Assembly (NCBI RefSeq): GCF_000282635.1
Contig: NZ_AKIW01000020.1
Coordinates: 1-64,000 of the forward strand
Reading direction: 5' to 3'
From: Variovorax sp. CF313
GTDB lineage: Bacteria; Pseudomonadota; Gammaproteobacteria; Burkholderiales; Burkholderiaceae_C
Length of the DNA stretch: 64,000 bases
This document shows positions 56,009 to 64,000 of the stretch, piece after piece. The position numbers were made by a program, and so were the translations under genes. The notes below the pieces were generated by a model, which did not search any database, was not told where the DNA came from, and saw nothing but the letters and a program-made list of their open reading frames with translations. Position 1 is the first letter of the stretch. The number at the start of each line of letters is the position of its first letter.

Positions 56009-56995
56009 ATGACCTCGATCGACTTTTCGCGCCGGCAATGGGTGGCCGCGCTGGCGGGCAGCGCGGCGCTGGCCGCCGTGCCCCATCGCGCCTTCGCGCA
56101 GCAGTCCTTGCCGTCCCTCATCAAGCTCGTGGTCGGCTATTCCGCGGGCGGCCCGGTGGACGGCGCCGCGCGCCTGCTCGCGCCCGCGCTGAGCCAGGCA
56201 CTCGGGACGCAGGTCATCGTCGACAACCGGCCCGGCGCCAGCGGCTCGCTCGGCGGCGACGCGGTCGCGAAAGCACAGCCCGATGGCGCGACGCTGTTCT
56301 TCGGGGCGAGCCCGACCATCACCATCAACCCGAACGTGCAGCGCCACATGGCCTTCGATCCGATGAAGGACCTGACGCCCATCGCGCCGCTGGTGGACTA
56401 CACCAACGTGCTCGTGGTCAACAACGAAGTCCCGGTGCACAGCGTGGCCGAGCTGCTGGCCTATGCGAAGGCACGGCCCGGCAAGGTGTTCTATGGCTCG
56501 GCGGGCGTGGGCGCGTCCAACCACCTGAGCGGCGCGCTGCTCGAGAAGATGACCGGCGTGCAGCTCACGCACGTGCCCTACAAAGGCAGTGCGCCCGCGC
56601 TCGCCGACGTGATGGCCGGCACCGTGACCATGATGTTCGACATCATCGCCACCTCGAAGCCCTTCATCCAGACCGGCAAGGTGCGCGCGCTGGCCGTCAC
56701 CTCGCGCCAGCGCAACCGCATGCTGACCGAGGTGCCGACGATGATCGAATCGGGCGTGCCGGGCTACGACGTGGGCGGCTGGTTCGGCCTGTACGGTCCG
56801 GCGCGCATGGACCCGGCGCTGGTGGCGCGCATGAACGCCGCTGTGCAGAAGATGCTCGCGCGCGAGGACATCGCGAGCCGGCTGCGCGAGCAGGGCTACG
56901 ACGTGTGGTCCGGCGCGGCCGACCTGCTGGCGGCCAAGGGCAAGTCCGACCGCCAGCTCTGGGCGACCGCGTCCAAGGGCATCGAGGCGGAATAG
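56009..56995 (+). CDS. Bug-family (TctC-like) solute-binding protein
   Basis: A 328-residue periplasmic carboxylate-binding protein. The N-terminus SRRQWVAALAGSAALAAV has a twin-arginine-like start and ends at RAFAQQ. Family motifs are KLVVGYSAGGPVDGAAR, VDNRPGASGSLGGDAVAK (about residue 75) and HVPYKG near 190. It follows the fused dehydrogenase by 43 bases and precedes the acyl-CoA synthetase by 3 bases, so it probably binds the acid that the synthetase then activates. No TctAB genes are seen. Confidence 0.92.
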   Translation: MTSIDFSRRQWVAALAGSAALAAVPHRAFAQQSLPSLIKLVVGYSAGGPVDGAARLLAPALSQALGTQVIVDNRPGASGSLGGDAVAKAQPDGATLFFGASPTITINPNVQRHMAFDPMKDLTPIAPLVDYTNVLVVNNEVPVHSVAELLAYAKARPGKVFYGSAGVGASNHLSGALLEKMTGVQLTHVPYKGSAPALADVMAGTVTMMFDIIATSKPFIQTGKVRALAVTSRQRNRMLTEVPTMIESGVPGYDVGGWFGLYGPARMDPALVARMNAAVQKMLAREDIASRLREQGYDVWSGAADLLAAKGKSDRQLWATASKGIEAE

Positions 56996-56998
56996 CCG

Positions 56999-58501
56999 AT
57001 GCGCCGCATCCACAGCCTGCTGGAAGAACGCGCGACAAGCACGCCCGATGCCGTTTTCCTCTTCGAGCCTGCGGGCACGACGACCTATGCCGCGCTGCAG
57101 GCGATGGTCGACGTTGCCGCGCAAGACCTGCTGGCCGCCGGCGTGCGGCCGACCGACCGCGTGGTGCTGGTGGCCGAGAACTGCGCGGCGCACATCGCGC
57201 TGCTCATGGCCTGCAGCCGCGTCGGTGCATGGTCGTGCGGCGTGAATGCGCGCATGTCGCCGGGCGAGATCGCTGCCATCGTCGAGCGCGCCGATGCCCG
57301 TGTCTGCTGCTTCACGGCCGCCGCCTCCGAAGCCGCTGAAAAGCATGCGCAGAGGGCCGGTGCAACGGCCGCGGCGCTCGGTGGCGTGATGCGCTCGGCC
57401 GTGCGTGCCGAAGCGCGCACCGAGCCCGATCCGGCATTGGCCGACACGGCCGCCATCATCTTCACTTCCGGTACCTCGGGCACGCCCAAGGGCGTGATGG
57501 TGTCGCACCGCGGGCTGCTGCACTTCGGCCGCGTGTCGGCCCAGGTGCGCGCCCTGGGCGAGCGCGACCGCGTCTATGCCTTCCTGCCGATGACGCACAT
57601 CTTCGGCATCGGAACGGTGTTGATGGCTGCGCTCACGGGCGGCGCGGCGCTGGTGCTGCGCGGCAGCTTCTCGCCGGCCGACGTGCTGCACGCGCTGGCG
57701 CACGAGCAGGTGTCGAACCTGCTCGGGCCGCCGACGATGTATGCGCGGCTGCTGGCGCACATCGAGGCGGAGGAGGCCGCGCCGTGCTTTCCGCAACTGC
57801 GCTACGTCTACACCGGCTCCGCGCCGCTCGACCCGGCGCTCAAGCAGCGCGTGGAGCAGCTGTTCGGGCAGCCGCTGCACTATGGCTACGGGCTGTCGGA
57901 GTACGCGGGCTCGGTGTTTCTCACACGCACCGAGTCGCCGCGCGCCGACACCGCGGCGGGGTATGCGGTGGAGGGGGGCGAGGCCCGTATCGTGACCCTC
58001 GACGGCAACGACGCCGCACCCGGCGCCACCGGCGAGATCTGGCTGCGCGGGCCCGGCCTCATGCTCGGCTACTTCCGCGACGCCGCCGCCACGGCGCAGG
58101 TGATGCGACCCGGCGGCTGGTATGCCACCGGCGATCTCGGCCGCTTCGGCGAGGACGGCGCGCTGTTCGTGGTCGGGCGGCTGAAGGAAATGATCATCCG
58201 CTCGGGTTTCAACGTCTATCCGGCGGAGATCGAGGCCGTCGTCGGCCGCTTCGACGGCGTGCACCTGTGCGCGGTGGTCGGCGTGCCCGAGGCCGATGGC
58301 AACGAACAGGTCGTCGCTTTCGTCGAGCTAAAGGCCGGCGCGGTGCTCGATGAAGCGGCGCTGCGCGCGTACCTCGTCGAACACCTGTCGCCCTACAAGC
58401 GCCCGGCCCGCATCGAGGTGATCGATGCAATGCCCACCACCGCCAACGGCAAGCTGCTCAAGCGCGAACTGCAGGCGCGCTGCGGGCCGGCCGCGGGCTG
58501 A
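56999..58501 (+). CDS. AMP-forming acyl-CoA synthetase
   Basis: A 500-residue ANL-superfamily ligase that activates a carboxylic acid as acyl-AMP and then acyl-CoA. The P-loop IIFTSGTSGTPKGVMVSH lies at residues 153-170, the adenylate motif YGLSEYAGS near 300, GDLGRFGEDGALFVVGR near 375, and the catalytic lysine in TTANGKLLKREL near 484. It starts 3 bases after the Bug stop. The likely substrate is the acid bound by the neighbouring Bug protein; its identity is unknown. Confidence 0.92.
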   Translation: MRRIHSLLEERATSTPDAVFLFEPAGTTTYAALQAMVDVAAQDLLAAGVRPTDRVVLVAENCAAHIALLMACSRVGAWSCGVNARMSPGEIAAIVERADARVCCFTAAASEAAEKHAQRAGATAAALGGVMRSAVRAEARTEPDPALADTAAIIFTSGTSGTPKGVMVSHRGLLHFGRVSAQVRALGERDRVYAFLPMTHIFGIGTVLMAALTGGAALVLRGSFSPADVLHALAHEQVSNLLGPPTMYARLLAHIEAEEAAPCFPQLRYVYTGSAPLDPALKQRVEQLFGQPLHYGYGLSEYAGSVFLTRTESPRADTAAGYAVEGGEARIVTLDGNDAAPGATGEIWLRGPGLMLGYFRDAAATAQVMRPGGWYATGDLGRFGEDGALFVVGRLKEMIIRSGFNVYPAEIEAVVGRFDGVHLCAVVGVPEADGNEQVVAFVELKAGAVLDEAALRAYLVEHLSPYKRPARIEVIDAMPTTANGKLLKRELQARCGPAAG

Positions 58502-58682
58502 TTTCAGCTGAAGATCGCGGCCTGCGAAGGCCTGGAGGTAGGGGCCGGGCCCTGTGCCGGCGCCATCGTAGGCACGCTCCTACACCCGGGGGGGGAGGTG
58601 GGGCCGATACTTGTTATTCCCCCTCGTTTCAGGAAGTACCCGTGACCGTGCCGATGAACCCGACGCCCGTGGCCGCTGCGAA

Positions 58683-59363
58683 ATGAAGTCCTCGCCGAGT
58701 GCGCGCAGCTGGATTGCCGCCGGTGTGCGCCACGAATTGCTCACGCGCGCGCTGCCCGCCCTGCGGCACGACATGGCGGCACCTGTCTCGGTGGTCCGCA
58801 TGGCGCTGCTGATGCTCAAGCGGCAGGTCGGCGCAGCCACCATCGACGCCGCCGCCTGCGAAGAGCGCGTGGCGCTGATCGACAATCAGGTGTCCGAACT
58901 GGTCGAGGCCATCCGCTCCCTGCGCGACTGGGAGCTGGCCACCACGGATGACGGCATCACCCGCAGCGCGCTGGTGGCGCAGTGCGTGGCCCTGATGCGC
59001 TCTGCCTTCGACCTGCACGGCGTGACGCTCGATGCGGACGCCTCGCTGGACCCGCAGGAAGACGAGCATCGCTGGCCCGCCGCGGCTGCGCTGCGCTACC
59101 TGTTCCTCGGTGCGCTGGGCTACCTGCACGACGGCGCGGCCGAGGCCGGGGCGATCCGGGTCGAGGCGGACGGCGCCAACGCACTGCGCCTCACGGCCCT
59201 GCCGCGCGAACCCGGCGGCACGCATGCCGTGCTCGACGCGCACCGTGCGCCGCGTGCGCTGGCCATCGACGCCGTCGCATTGCAGAACCTGGCCGAAGAC
59301 CTCGGCTACGCCGTGGCGTTGGAAGGCGACAGCGTGCGCCTCGTGCTCGCGACCGGCAACTGA
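58683..59363 (+). CDS. Degenerate histidine-kinase-like protein
   Basis: A 226-residue protein whose segment LRHDMAAPVSVVRMALLMLK (His29) resembles the phospho-acceptor H-box of sensor kinases (HD.R.P(L)S). The rest lacks clear N, G1 or G2 ATP-binding boxes, so it is probably a dimerisation/phosphotransfer module without kinase activity. The ATG at 58683 has no strong ribosome site. It is a single gene whose last 58 bases overlap the convergent topoisomerase gene. No response regulator is adjacent. Confidence 0.65.
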   Translation: MKSSPSARSWIAAGVRHELLTRALPALRHDMAAPVSVVRMALLMLKRQVGAATIDAAACEERVALIDNQVSELVEAIRSLRDWELATTDDGITRSALVAQCVALMRSAFDLHGVTLDADASLDPQEDEHRWPAAAALRYLFLGALGYLHDGAAEAGAIRVEADGANALRLTALPREPGGTHAVLDAHRAPRALAIDAVALQNLAEDLGYAVALEGDSVRLVLATGN

Positions 59364-60517
59364 GCCTTTCCGCGTTTGCGCGCCGCATGGCCGCGCCGCT
59401 GCGCGCGCAGGAAGGCCAGCAGCCGCCGCTCGGCCGCATGCAGCCCGCGCGAGGGCTTGGTGGTGCGGTGCGCGGCGATCTTCTCGAACAGCACACCCGT
59501 GGCCTCGTCGCCATCCGAGAGCGCGCTGCCCAACGCCAGCACCGCCGGATGCACGTAGGCCTTCTTGCAGACCGCCGGCGTGTTGCCCAACTGCCTGGCG
59601 ACGGCAGCCAGGATGTCCTTGGCGCTGTAGCGGCTGCCGTCGGCAGCGACGCGGCCCGGTTCGCAGGCCAGCAAGGTGAGCTCCAGCGCCTGCACCGTGC
59701 CGTGCCAGGTGCGGAAGTCCTTGGCGGTGAAGCGCTCGCCCTGCGCGGCCTCGGCCAGGTAGTCGTTCACGTCGGTGGACGAGATGCCGCGCAGTTCGCC
59801 GTCCTCGTCCTCGTACTGGAACAGCGCCTGCCCCGGCAGCTGCTGGCATTGCCGCACCACCCGGGCCACGCGCGGATCGTCGAGCTTCGCCTCGTGCATC
59901 ACGCCGCTCTTGCCCCGGAAGCGCAGCCGCAGCGCCTGGCCCTGCACGGCGGCGTGCCGGCTGCGCAGCGTGGTGAGGCCGTAGGAGCCGTTGCTGTTCG
60001 CGTATTCCTCGTTGCCCACGCGCAGCAGCGTGGTGTCGAGCAGGCGCACCACCGCCGCGAGCACCTGGGTGCGGCCGGGCGCCTTGCGGCCTTTCGTCGA
60101 CCGCAGGTCGCGCGCCACGCGGGCGCGGATGCGCGGCAGCGCGAGCGCGAAGGCTTCGAGGCGATCGAACTTGGTTTCGTCCTTCATCGAGCGCCAGTCG
60201 GCGTGGTAGCGGTACTGCTTGCGCCCGCGCGCGTCGATGCCTGTGGCCTGCAGATGGCCGTTGGGCAGCGGGCAGATCCACACCTGGGTGTAGGCGGGCG
60301 GGATGGCCAGCATGCGGATGCGCGCGATCTCGTCCACGTCGCGCAGCCACTGTCCATTGGCGTCGCGGTAGCGGAAACGCTCGCCGTGCTTCAGGCGGCG
60401 GATGCCGGGCATGCCGGGGTTCACGTAGACGAGGCCGTTGGCGATGGGCGTCGGCTTCGAAGGCGGCTTGGCAGGAGGGGAAGAGGCCGGCATGGGGTTT
60501 GCGTGGTGGCGTGACAT
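59306..60517 (-). CDS. Type IB DNA topoisomerase
   Basis: A 403-residue bacterial topoisomerase IB of the poxvirus-like group, relaxing supercoils by a 3'-phosphotyrosine link. The catalytic set is visible: Arg166 (LRVGNEEYAN), Lys203 (GKSGVMHE), Arg269 and His272 (DFRTWHGT) and the nucleophile Tyr321 (KKAYVHPAVL). Two starts are possible, 60517 and 60493 (395 residues). The C-terminal tail is basic and overlaps the convergent kinase-like gene by 58 bases. Most bacteria lack this enzyme; it occurs in scattered groups including Variovorax relatives. Confidence 0.93.
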   Translation of the reverse strand: MSRHHANPMPASSPPAKPPSKPTPIANGLVYVNPGMPGIRRLKHGERFRYRDANGQWLRDVDEIARIRMLAIPPAYTQVWICPLPNGHLQATGIDARGRKQYRYHADWRSMKDETKFDRLEAFALALPRIRARVARDLRSTKGRKAPGRTQVLAAVVRLLDTTLLRVGNEEYANSNGSYGLTTLRSRHAAVQGQALRLRFRGKSGVMHEAKLDDPRVARVVRQCQQLPGQALFQYEDEDGELRGISSTDVNDYLAEAAQGERFTAKDFRTWHGTVQALELTLLACEPGRVAADGSRYSAKDILAAVARQLGNTPAVCKKAYVHPAVLALGSALSDGDEATGVLFEKIAAHRTTKPSRGLHAAERRLLAFLRAQRRGHAARKRGKAQLPVASTRRTLSPSNATA

Positions 60518-60637
60518 CGCGCTTTTGCCAGCATCGACAATCGCCGGTTGTAGGACGCCGCAAGCGCCCTCGGTGCGGCAGGCGCGCTTGTGCGCCTGCG
60601 CCGCCTTCTTCTTCTTTCCTCTTGAACGGGTTCCAGA

Positions 60638-61684
60638 ATGACTTCTTCCAGGTCCACTCTTTTCACCGCCCGCTGGCTGGCGGTGCCTGCCGCAGCGCTG
60701 TTGTTCACGGCCTGCGCGTCCACCACTTCCACTCCGACCGCCTCGGCCCCGGGCGCGCCCGTGAAGGTCAAGGTCTTCGTCGCCGCCATGTTCGAGATCG
60801 GCCAGAACACGGGCGACCGCGCCGGCGAGTTCCAACATTGGTACGAACGCTACTGGAAGGGCGCCAAGCCCATTGCGGTGCCCGGTGCGCTGCAGCCTGT
60901 GTACTGCAATGCCGACGGCGTGTGCGGCGCGGTGCTCGGCATGGGCAAGGTCAACTCGTCGTCGTCGATGCAGGCGATCCTGCTGAACCCGCAGTTCGAC
61001 TTCTCGCAGAGCTACTACGTGATTTCCGGCGTGGCCGGCACGCCGCCTTCGCGCGGCACCATCGGCGAAGTGAGCTGGGCCACCTGGCTGGTCGACTACG
61101 ACCTCGGCCACCGCTGGGCCCCCGAGGAGAACAAGCCCGGCGAGCCGACATTCATGCCGCGCAAGGGCTACGAGGAGTACCGCCGCTTCAAGCTCAACCC
61201 CGACCTCGTGAGCTGGGCCATGAGGCTCTCGGCCGACACGCCGCTCAAGGATTCGGACGGCGCGCGCAAGTACCGCCTGCGCTACCCCGACGCCGCGGCC
61301 CGCCGCGCGCCTTTCGTCGGCACCGGCACGCACATGACTGGCGACACCTTCTTCCATGGCCCCGGCATGTCGAAGCAGGCGCAATACATCGCCGGGCTCT
61401 ACGGCGCCGACGACTACGTCATCACCGAAATGGAAGCCGCCGCCATCACCCTCGTGATCAAGCGCACGCACGGCACCGACCGCGTGATGAGCCTGCGCGG
61501 CGCGGTCAACTTCGACCAGGGCAGCCCGAAGGAAACCACGCTGCAGCACCTGGACCCGGCGCCGGGCGAAACGGCCGGCGGCTTCGCGGAGACGGTGGAG
61601 AACATCGAGCTGGTGGGCTCGCGCGTGGTCGATCACATCGTGACCAACTGGCCGAAGTGGCAGGGCGGCGTGCCGAAGCCCTGA
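60638..61684 (+). CDS. Purine nucleoside permease (NUP) family lipoprotein
   Basis: A 348-residue exported protein with a lipobox-like LLFTAC (Cys26) after a signal peptide. The mature part matches the NUP family: VFVAAMFEIGQNTGD near residue 47, GMGKVNSSSSMQAI near 108, GTGTHMTGDTFFHGPGM near 228 and EMEAAAI near 264. The last motifs resemble nucleoside phosphorylases (a Met-Glu pair in the purine site), so an enzymatic role on nucleosides is possible despite the permease name. No membrane segments beyond the signal are visible. It is divergent from topoisomerase IB. Confidence 0.9.
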   Translation: MTSSRSTLFTARWLAVPAAALLFTACASTTSTPTASAPGAPVKVKVFVAAMFEIGQNTGDRAGEFQHWYERYWKGAKPIAVPGALQPVYCNADGVCGAVLGMGKVNSSSSMQAILLNPQFDFSQSYYVISGVAGTPPSRGTIGEVSWATWLVDYDLGHRWAPEENKPGEPTFMPRKGYEEYRRFKLNPDLVSWAMRLSADTPLKDSDGARKYRLRYPDAAARRAPFVGTGTHMTGDTFFHGPGMSKQAQYIAGLYGADDYVITEMEAAAITLVIKRTHGTDRVMSLRGAVNFDQGSPKETTLQHLDPAPGETAGGFAETVENIELVGSRVVDHIVTNWPKWQGGVPKP

Positions 61685-61690
61685 GCGGGT

Positions 61691-62374
61691 TCAGGGCCGT
61701 GAAGGCTTCAGGTGCCATGTCACCGTGAAGTCGAACGGCGTCCAGCGGCTGACGGTGACGCCTGCCTGCCGCAGCCCGCGGCCGGTCCAGGTGTTGCAGG
61801 TCTCGAAGAGGTGATAACCGCCTTCGGCTTCGTAGAAGGCGTCGTCGTCGCCGTAGTGCGCGCCGGCGATGGGTGAGGCATGGCCCGAGGGCAGGGCGGC
61901 GCGCACGTAGCCGACCAGTTGTGCGTACTGTGCGTGCGAGAGCGGCAGGCTGTAGGCCCCGCGCGCCAGCTGTTCGCGCCGCAGGTAGCCCACATGCATC
62001 AGCGCGCGGTTGCCGCCCGACAGCGCCCCGAAGGCGCGCGCCGCCGTCAGGTCGCCCCAGGTGGGCGTGTTCAGGTAGAACTCGCGGTCGCCCCAGCCGA
62101 TGGCGATGAATTCGGCATCGGGCGGCGGCGCCCTGAAGTCTTTCAGCGGAAACACCTGCAGCCAGTCGATGGTGGCCGAGCGGATCGGGAACACGTAGTC
62201 GGTGTGCACGCCGTTGCTCAGCACCCAGGCCTGTACGTCGCCCGGTGCATCGCCCGCAGGCCTCGCATTGGCGGGCCAGAACACCAGCGCGCAGGCCACG
62301 ATCAGGTAGAGGCCTGTCAGCGCGGCGAAGCCCAGCAGCGTGAAGGCGATGCGGCGCAGCCAGCGTTTCGCCAT
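61691..62374 (-). CDS. DUF2459 (TIGR02117) family protein
   Basis: A 227-residue protein with one N-terminal membrane segment (about residues 10-32) and a periplasmic domain. Family features are SNGVHTDYVFP near residue 54, IGWGDREFYLNTPTW near 92 and FETCNTWTGRGLRQAG near 195. The Cys, His and Asn in these motifs look like an NlpC/P60-like peptidase arrangement, but function is not established. Start ATG 62374. It lies 7 bases after dinB on the same strand and ends 6 bases before the convergent NUP gene. Confidence 0.85.
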   Translation of the reverse strand: MAKRWLRRIAFTLLGFAALTGLYLIVACALVFWPANARPAGDAPGDVQAWVLSNGVHTDYVFPIRSATIDWLQVFPLKDFRAPPPDAEFIAIGWGDREFYLNTPTWGDLTAARAFGALSGGNRALMHVGYLRREQLARGAYSLPLSHAQYAQLVGYVRAALPSGHASPIAGAHYGDDDAFYEAEGGYHLFETCNTWTGRGLRQAGVTVSRWTPFDFTVTWHLKPSRP

Positions 62375-62381
62375 GGCGCCG

Positions 62382-63599
62382 TCAGAACAGCGACGCGGTG
62401 GTCGACGCGGGCTCCGGCGTCGCGCGGTGCGCACCGGTCCCCGTGGGCGCGAGCGCCTCAGGGCTGCCCGCCTTCGCCAGCGCGCCCACGCGCACGCCCA
62501 GGAGGCGCAGCGGGCGCTCCAGCGGCACGCGCTTGAGGCACAGGCCGCCCGTGTGGCGGATGGTCTTCGCGTCGGACGTGAAGCGCTCGATGGTCTGGTC
62601 GCGCGTGGCGATCTTGAAGTCGTCGTAGCGCAGCTTGATGCCGATGGTCTTGCCCACGTAACCCTTGCGCTGCAGGTCGGCGGCCAGCTGCTCGCACAGG
62701 TGGGTGAAGATCGCGCCCAGCTCGGCGCGGTCGCGCACGGCGTGCAGGTCGCGGTCGAAAGTGGTCTCGCGGCTCATCGACACGGGTTCGCTCTCGGTCA
62801 CCACCGGCCGGTTGTCGCGGCCCCAGGCCACCTCGTGCATCCACGCGCCCGTGGCCTTGCCGAAGGTGGCAACGAGCCAGTCGCGGTCGCGCGCCGCGAG
62901 CTGGCCCACGGTCTCGATGCCGAAGCGCTTGAGCTTCTCGTCGGCCTTCGGCCCGATGCCGTTCACCTTGCGGCAGGGCAGCGGCCAGATGCGCGTTTCG
63001 AGGTCGTGCTCGTAGACCACCGAGATGCCGTTGGGCTTGTTGAACTCGCTCGCCATCTTGGCGATGAGCTTGTTGGGCGCCACGCCGATGGAGCAGGTCA
63101 GGCCGGTGGCGTCGAAGATGGCGGTCTGGATCAGCCGAGCCAGCGAGCGCCCGCCGTCGCGCTGGCCGCCGGGCACGTCGGTGAAGTCGATGTACACCTC
63201 GTCCACCCCGCGGTCTTCCATGAGCGGGGCGACCTCCAGGATGATGTTCTTGAAGGCGCGCGAATAGCGCCGGTACTCGTCGAAGTCCACCGGCAGGATG
63301 ATGGCCTGCGGGCACAGCTTGGCGGCCTTCATGAGCCCCATGGCCGAGCCGATGCCGAACTGCCGCGCGGGATAGGTGGCGGTGGTGATCACGCCGCGGC
63401 CCGTGTAGTCCTTCAGCAGCGGAAAGGCCGCGACCGGAATGTCGGCCAGCGTGCCGCCCTCGGGCAGGTCGCGGATGGCCTCGTCCACGCGCCGCCTGCC
63501 GCCGCCGATCACCACCGGCAGGCCCTTGAGCTGCGGATAGCGCAGCAACTCGACGGACGCGTAGAAGGCGTCCATGTCGAGGTGGGCGATGCGGCGCAT
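62382..63599 (-). CDS. dinB: DNA polymerase IV (Y family)
   Basis: DinB is an error-prone translesion polymerase. The 405-residue protein has the metal-binding aspartates in LDMDAFYASVE at the N-terminus and the motif DEVYIDFTD near residue 115, SIGVAPNKLIAKMASEFNKP, and a helix-hairpin-helix near 210 (PCRKVNGIGPKADEKL). The C-terminal little-finger domain is complete. The ATG at 63599 lacks a clear ribosome site; a GTG at 63629 is an alternative start. No LexA box is apparent in the short upstream region. Confidence 0.94.
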   Translation of the reverse strand: MRRIAHLDMDAFYASVELLRYPQLKGLPVVIGGGRRRVDEAIRDLPEGGTLADIPVAAFPLLKDYTGRGVITTATYPARQFGIGSAMGLMKAAKLCPQAIILPVDFDEYRRYSRAFKNIILEVAPLMEDRGVDEVYIDFTDVPGGQRDGGRSLARLIQTAIFDATGLTCSIGVAPNKLIAKMASEFNKPNGISVVYEHDLETRIWPLPCRKVNGIGPKADEKLKRFGIETVGQLAARDRDWLVATFGKATGAWMHEVAWGRDNRPVVTESEPVSMSRETTFDRDLHAVRDRAELGAIFTHLCEQLAADLQRKGYVGKTIGIKLRYDDFKIATRDQTIERFTSDAKTIRHTGGLCLKRVPLERPLRLLGVRVGALAKAGSPEALAPTGTGAHRATPEPASTTASLF

Positions 63600-63737
63600 C
63601 GGCGGGGATGTCGGGGGCTCGGAACTCACGTTGACGATTGTCTCGCGCTCCGGCGGTGTTCGCCTGCCGGGCGACCGCGTGCAAGAATGCGCCCGATTGC
63701 AGATGGACCCTCCGATGGCATGGGAAAGGGAAATGGC

Positions 63738-64000
63738 ATGGATGACGAAGTCGAAGGCTTGAGCATCGCGCTGACGCCGGTGCAGATGGCCGCGGTACTG
63801 GGCGGGCAGGACGTGCCCGAATCCGCGAGCTGGAGCAACCGGCTCTGGGGCACCGTGGGGCTGGTGGGCGGTGTCGTGGAACTGGTCGGCGCCGGCGTGC
63901 TCTGCGTCGCACCCGAACCCACGATGGTGACCAAGGCCGGCTGCGTGGTGCTGGGCGTGCACAGCTTCGACACCATGGCGACGTCGGGCCGCCAGATCTG
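63738..64000 (+). CDS. Hydrophobic unknown protein, cut by the window end
   Basis: The first 87 codons of a gene that continues beyond the window. It begins MDDEVEGLSIALTPVQMAAV and then has a hydrophobic, Gly/Val-rich stretch (LWGTVGLVGGVVELVGAGVL and CVVLGVHSFDT) that could be one or two membrane helices. AAGGGAAA lies 5-8 bases before the ATG at 63738; an ATG at 63720 is in frame. Similar hydrophobic hairpins followed by an H..D motif occur in some polymorphic toxins, but I cannot support that assignment from this fragment. Confidence 0.55.
   Translation, partial: MDDEVEGLSIALTPVQMAAVLGGQDVPESASWSNRLWGTVGLVGGVVELVGAGVLCVAPEPTMVTKAGCVVLGVHSFDTMATSGRQI

Overview
The window is high-GC, gene-dense bacterial chromosome with short spacers, most consistent with a betaproteobacterium of the family Comamonadaceae, probably Variovorax or a close relative. 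This is an inference from gene content and order: ribF-ileS-lspA, rpmB-rpmG beside trxB, Bug-type solute-binding proteins, an E. coli-sized QueF, a DUF3182 gene, and many acyl-CoA genes. I see no prophage, insertion sequence, CRISPR array or rRNA. There is one tRNA gene, tRNA-Leu(CAA). No gene-free stretch exceeds 300 bases; the longest, about 240 bases, precedes the liv operon.

1-10 kb: a LacI-type regulator with a perfect 16-bp palindrome before it and an ABC solute-binding protein; the housekeeping operon ribF-ileS-lspA; an HNH endonuclease; and a pair of poorly described genes, DUF3182 and an alpha/beta hydrolase, that overlap by 17 bases. 10-15 kb: a small periplasmic protein, an enoyl-CoA hydratase-like protein, a lipoprotein hydrolase, and a two-gene acyl-CoA dehydrogenase operon that ends in a clear terminator. 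15-28 kb: purN, a small lipoprotein, DUF1653, an M48 peptidase, an RNA cytosine methyltransferase, a desaturase, rpmB-rpmG, trxB, a Crp/Fnr regulator, ftsK, lolA and rarA. 28-32 kb: livHMGF, a branched-chain amino acid-type ABC transporter without its binding protein.

32-38 kb: a molybdenum/Fe-S hydroxylase (two subunits) divergent from a Crp-like regulator across a perfect 18-bp palindrome, then a Bug protein, a 2Fe-2S/FAD reductase and an SDR-type epimerase. 38-48 kb: tRNA-Leu beside a dispersed structured repeat, cysM, a NUDIX hydrolase, tusA, galU, valS, yaaA, a prolyl 4-hydroxylase-like dioxygenase, an alpha/beta hydrolase and queF. 48-58.5 kb: an accessory catabolic island holding an SDR, a LysR regulator, MmgE/PrpD, an acyl-CoA dehydrogenase, a citrate-synthase-like protein, a fused double acyl-CoA dehydrogenase, a Bug protein and an acyl-CoA synthetase. 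58.5-64 kb: a degenerate histidine-kinase-like protein overlapping topoisomerase IB tail to tail, a purine nucleoside permease-family lipoprotein, a DUF2459 protein, dinB, and the start of a hydrophobic unknown protein cut by the window end.

The least described parts are the 48-58 kb acid-degradation island, where citrate-synthase-like and PrpD-like proteins sit together as in the 2-methylcitrate cycle but the citrate-synthase-like protein lacks canonical catalytic residues, and the DUF3182/hydrolase pair, whose DUF3182 protein has an ATP-grasp-like sequence pattern.
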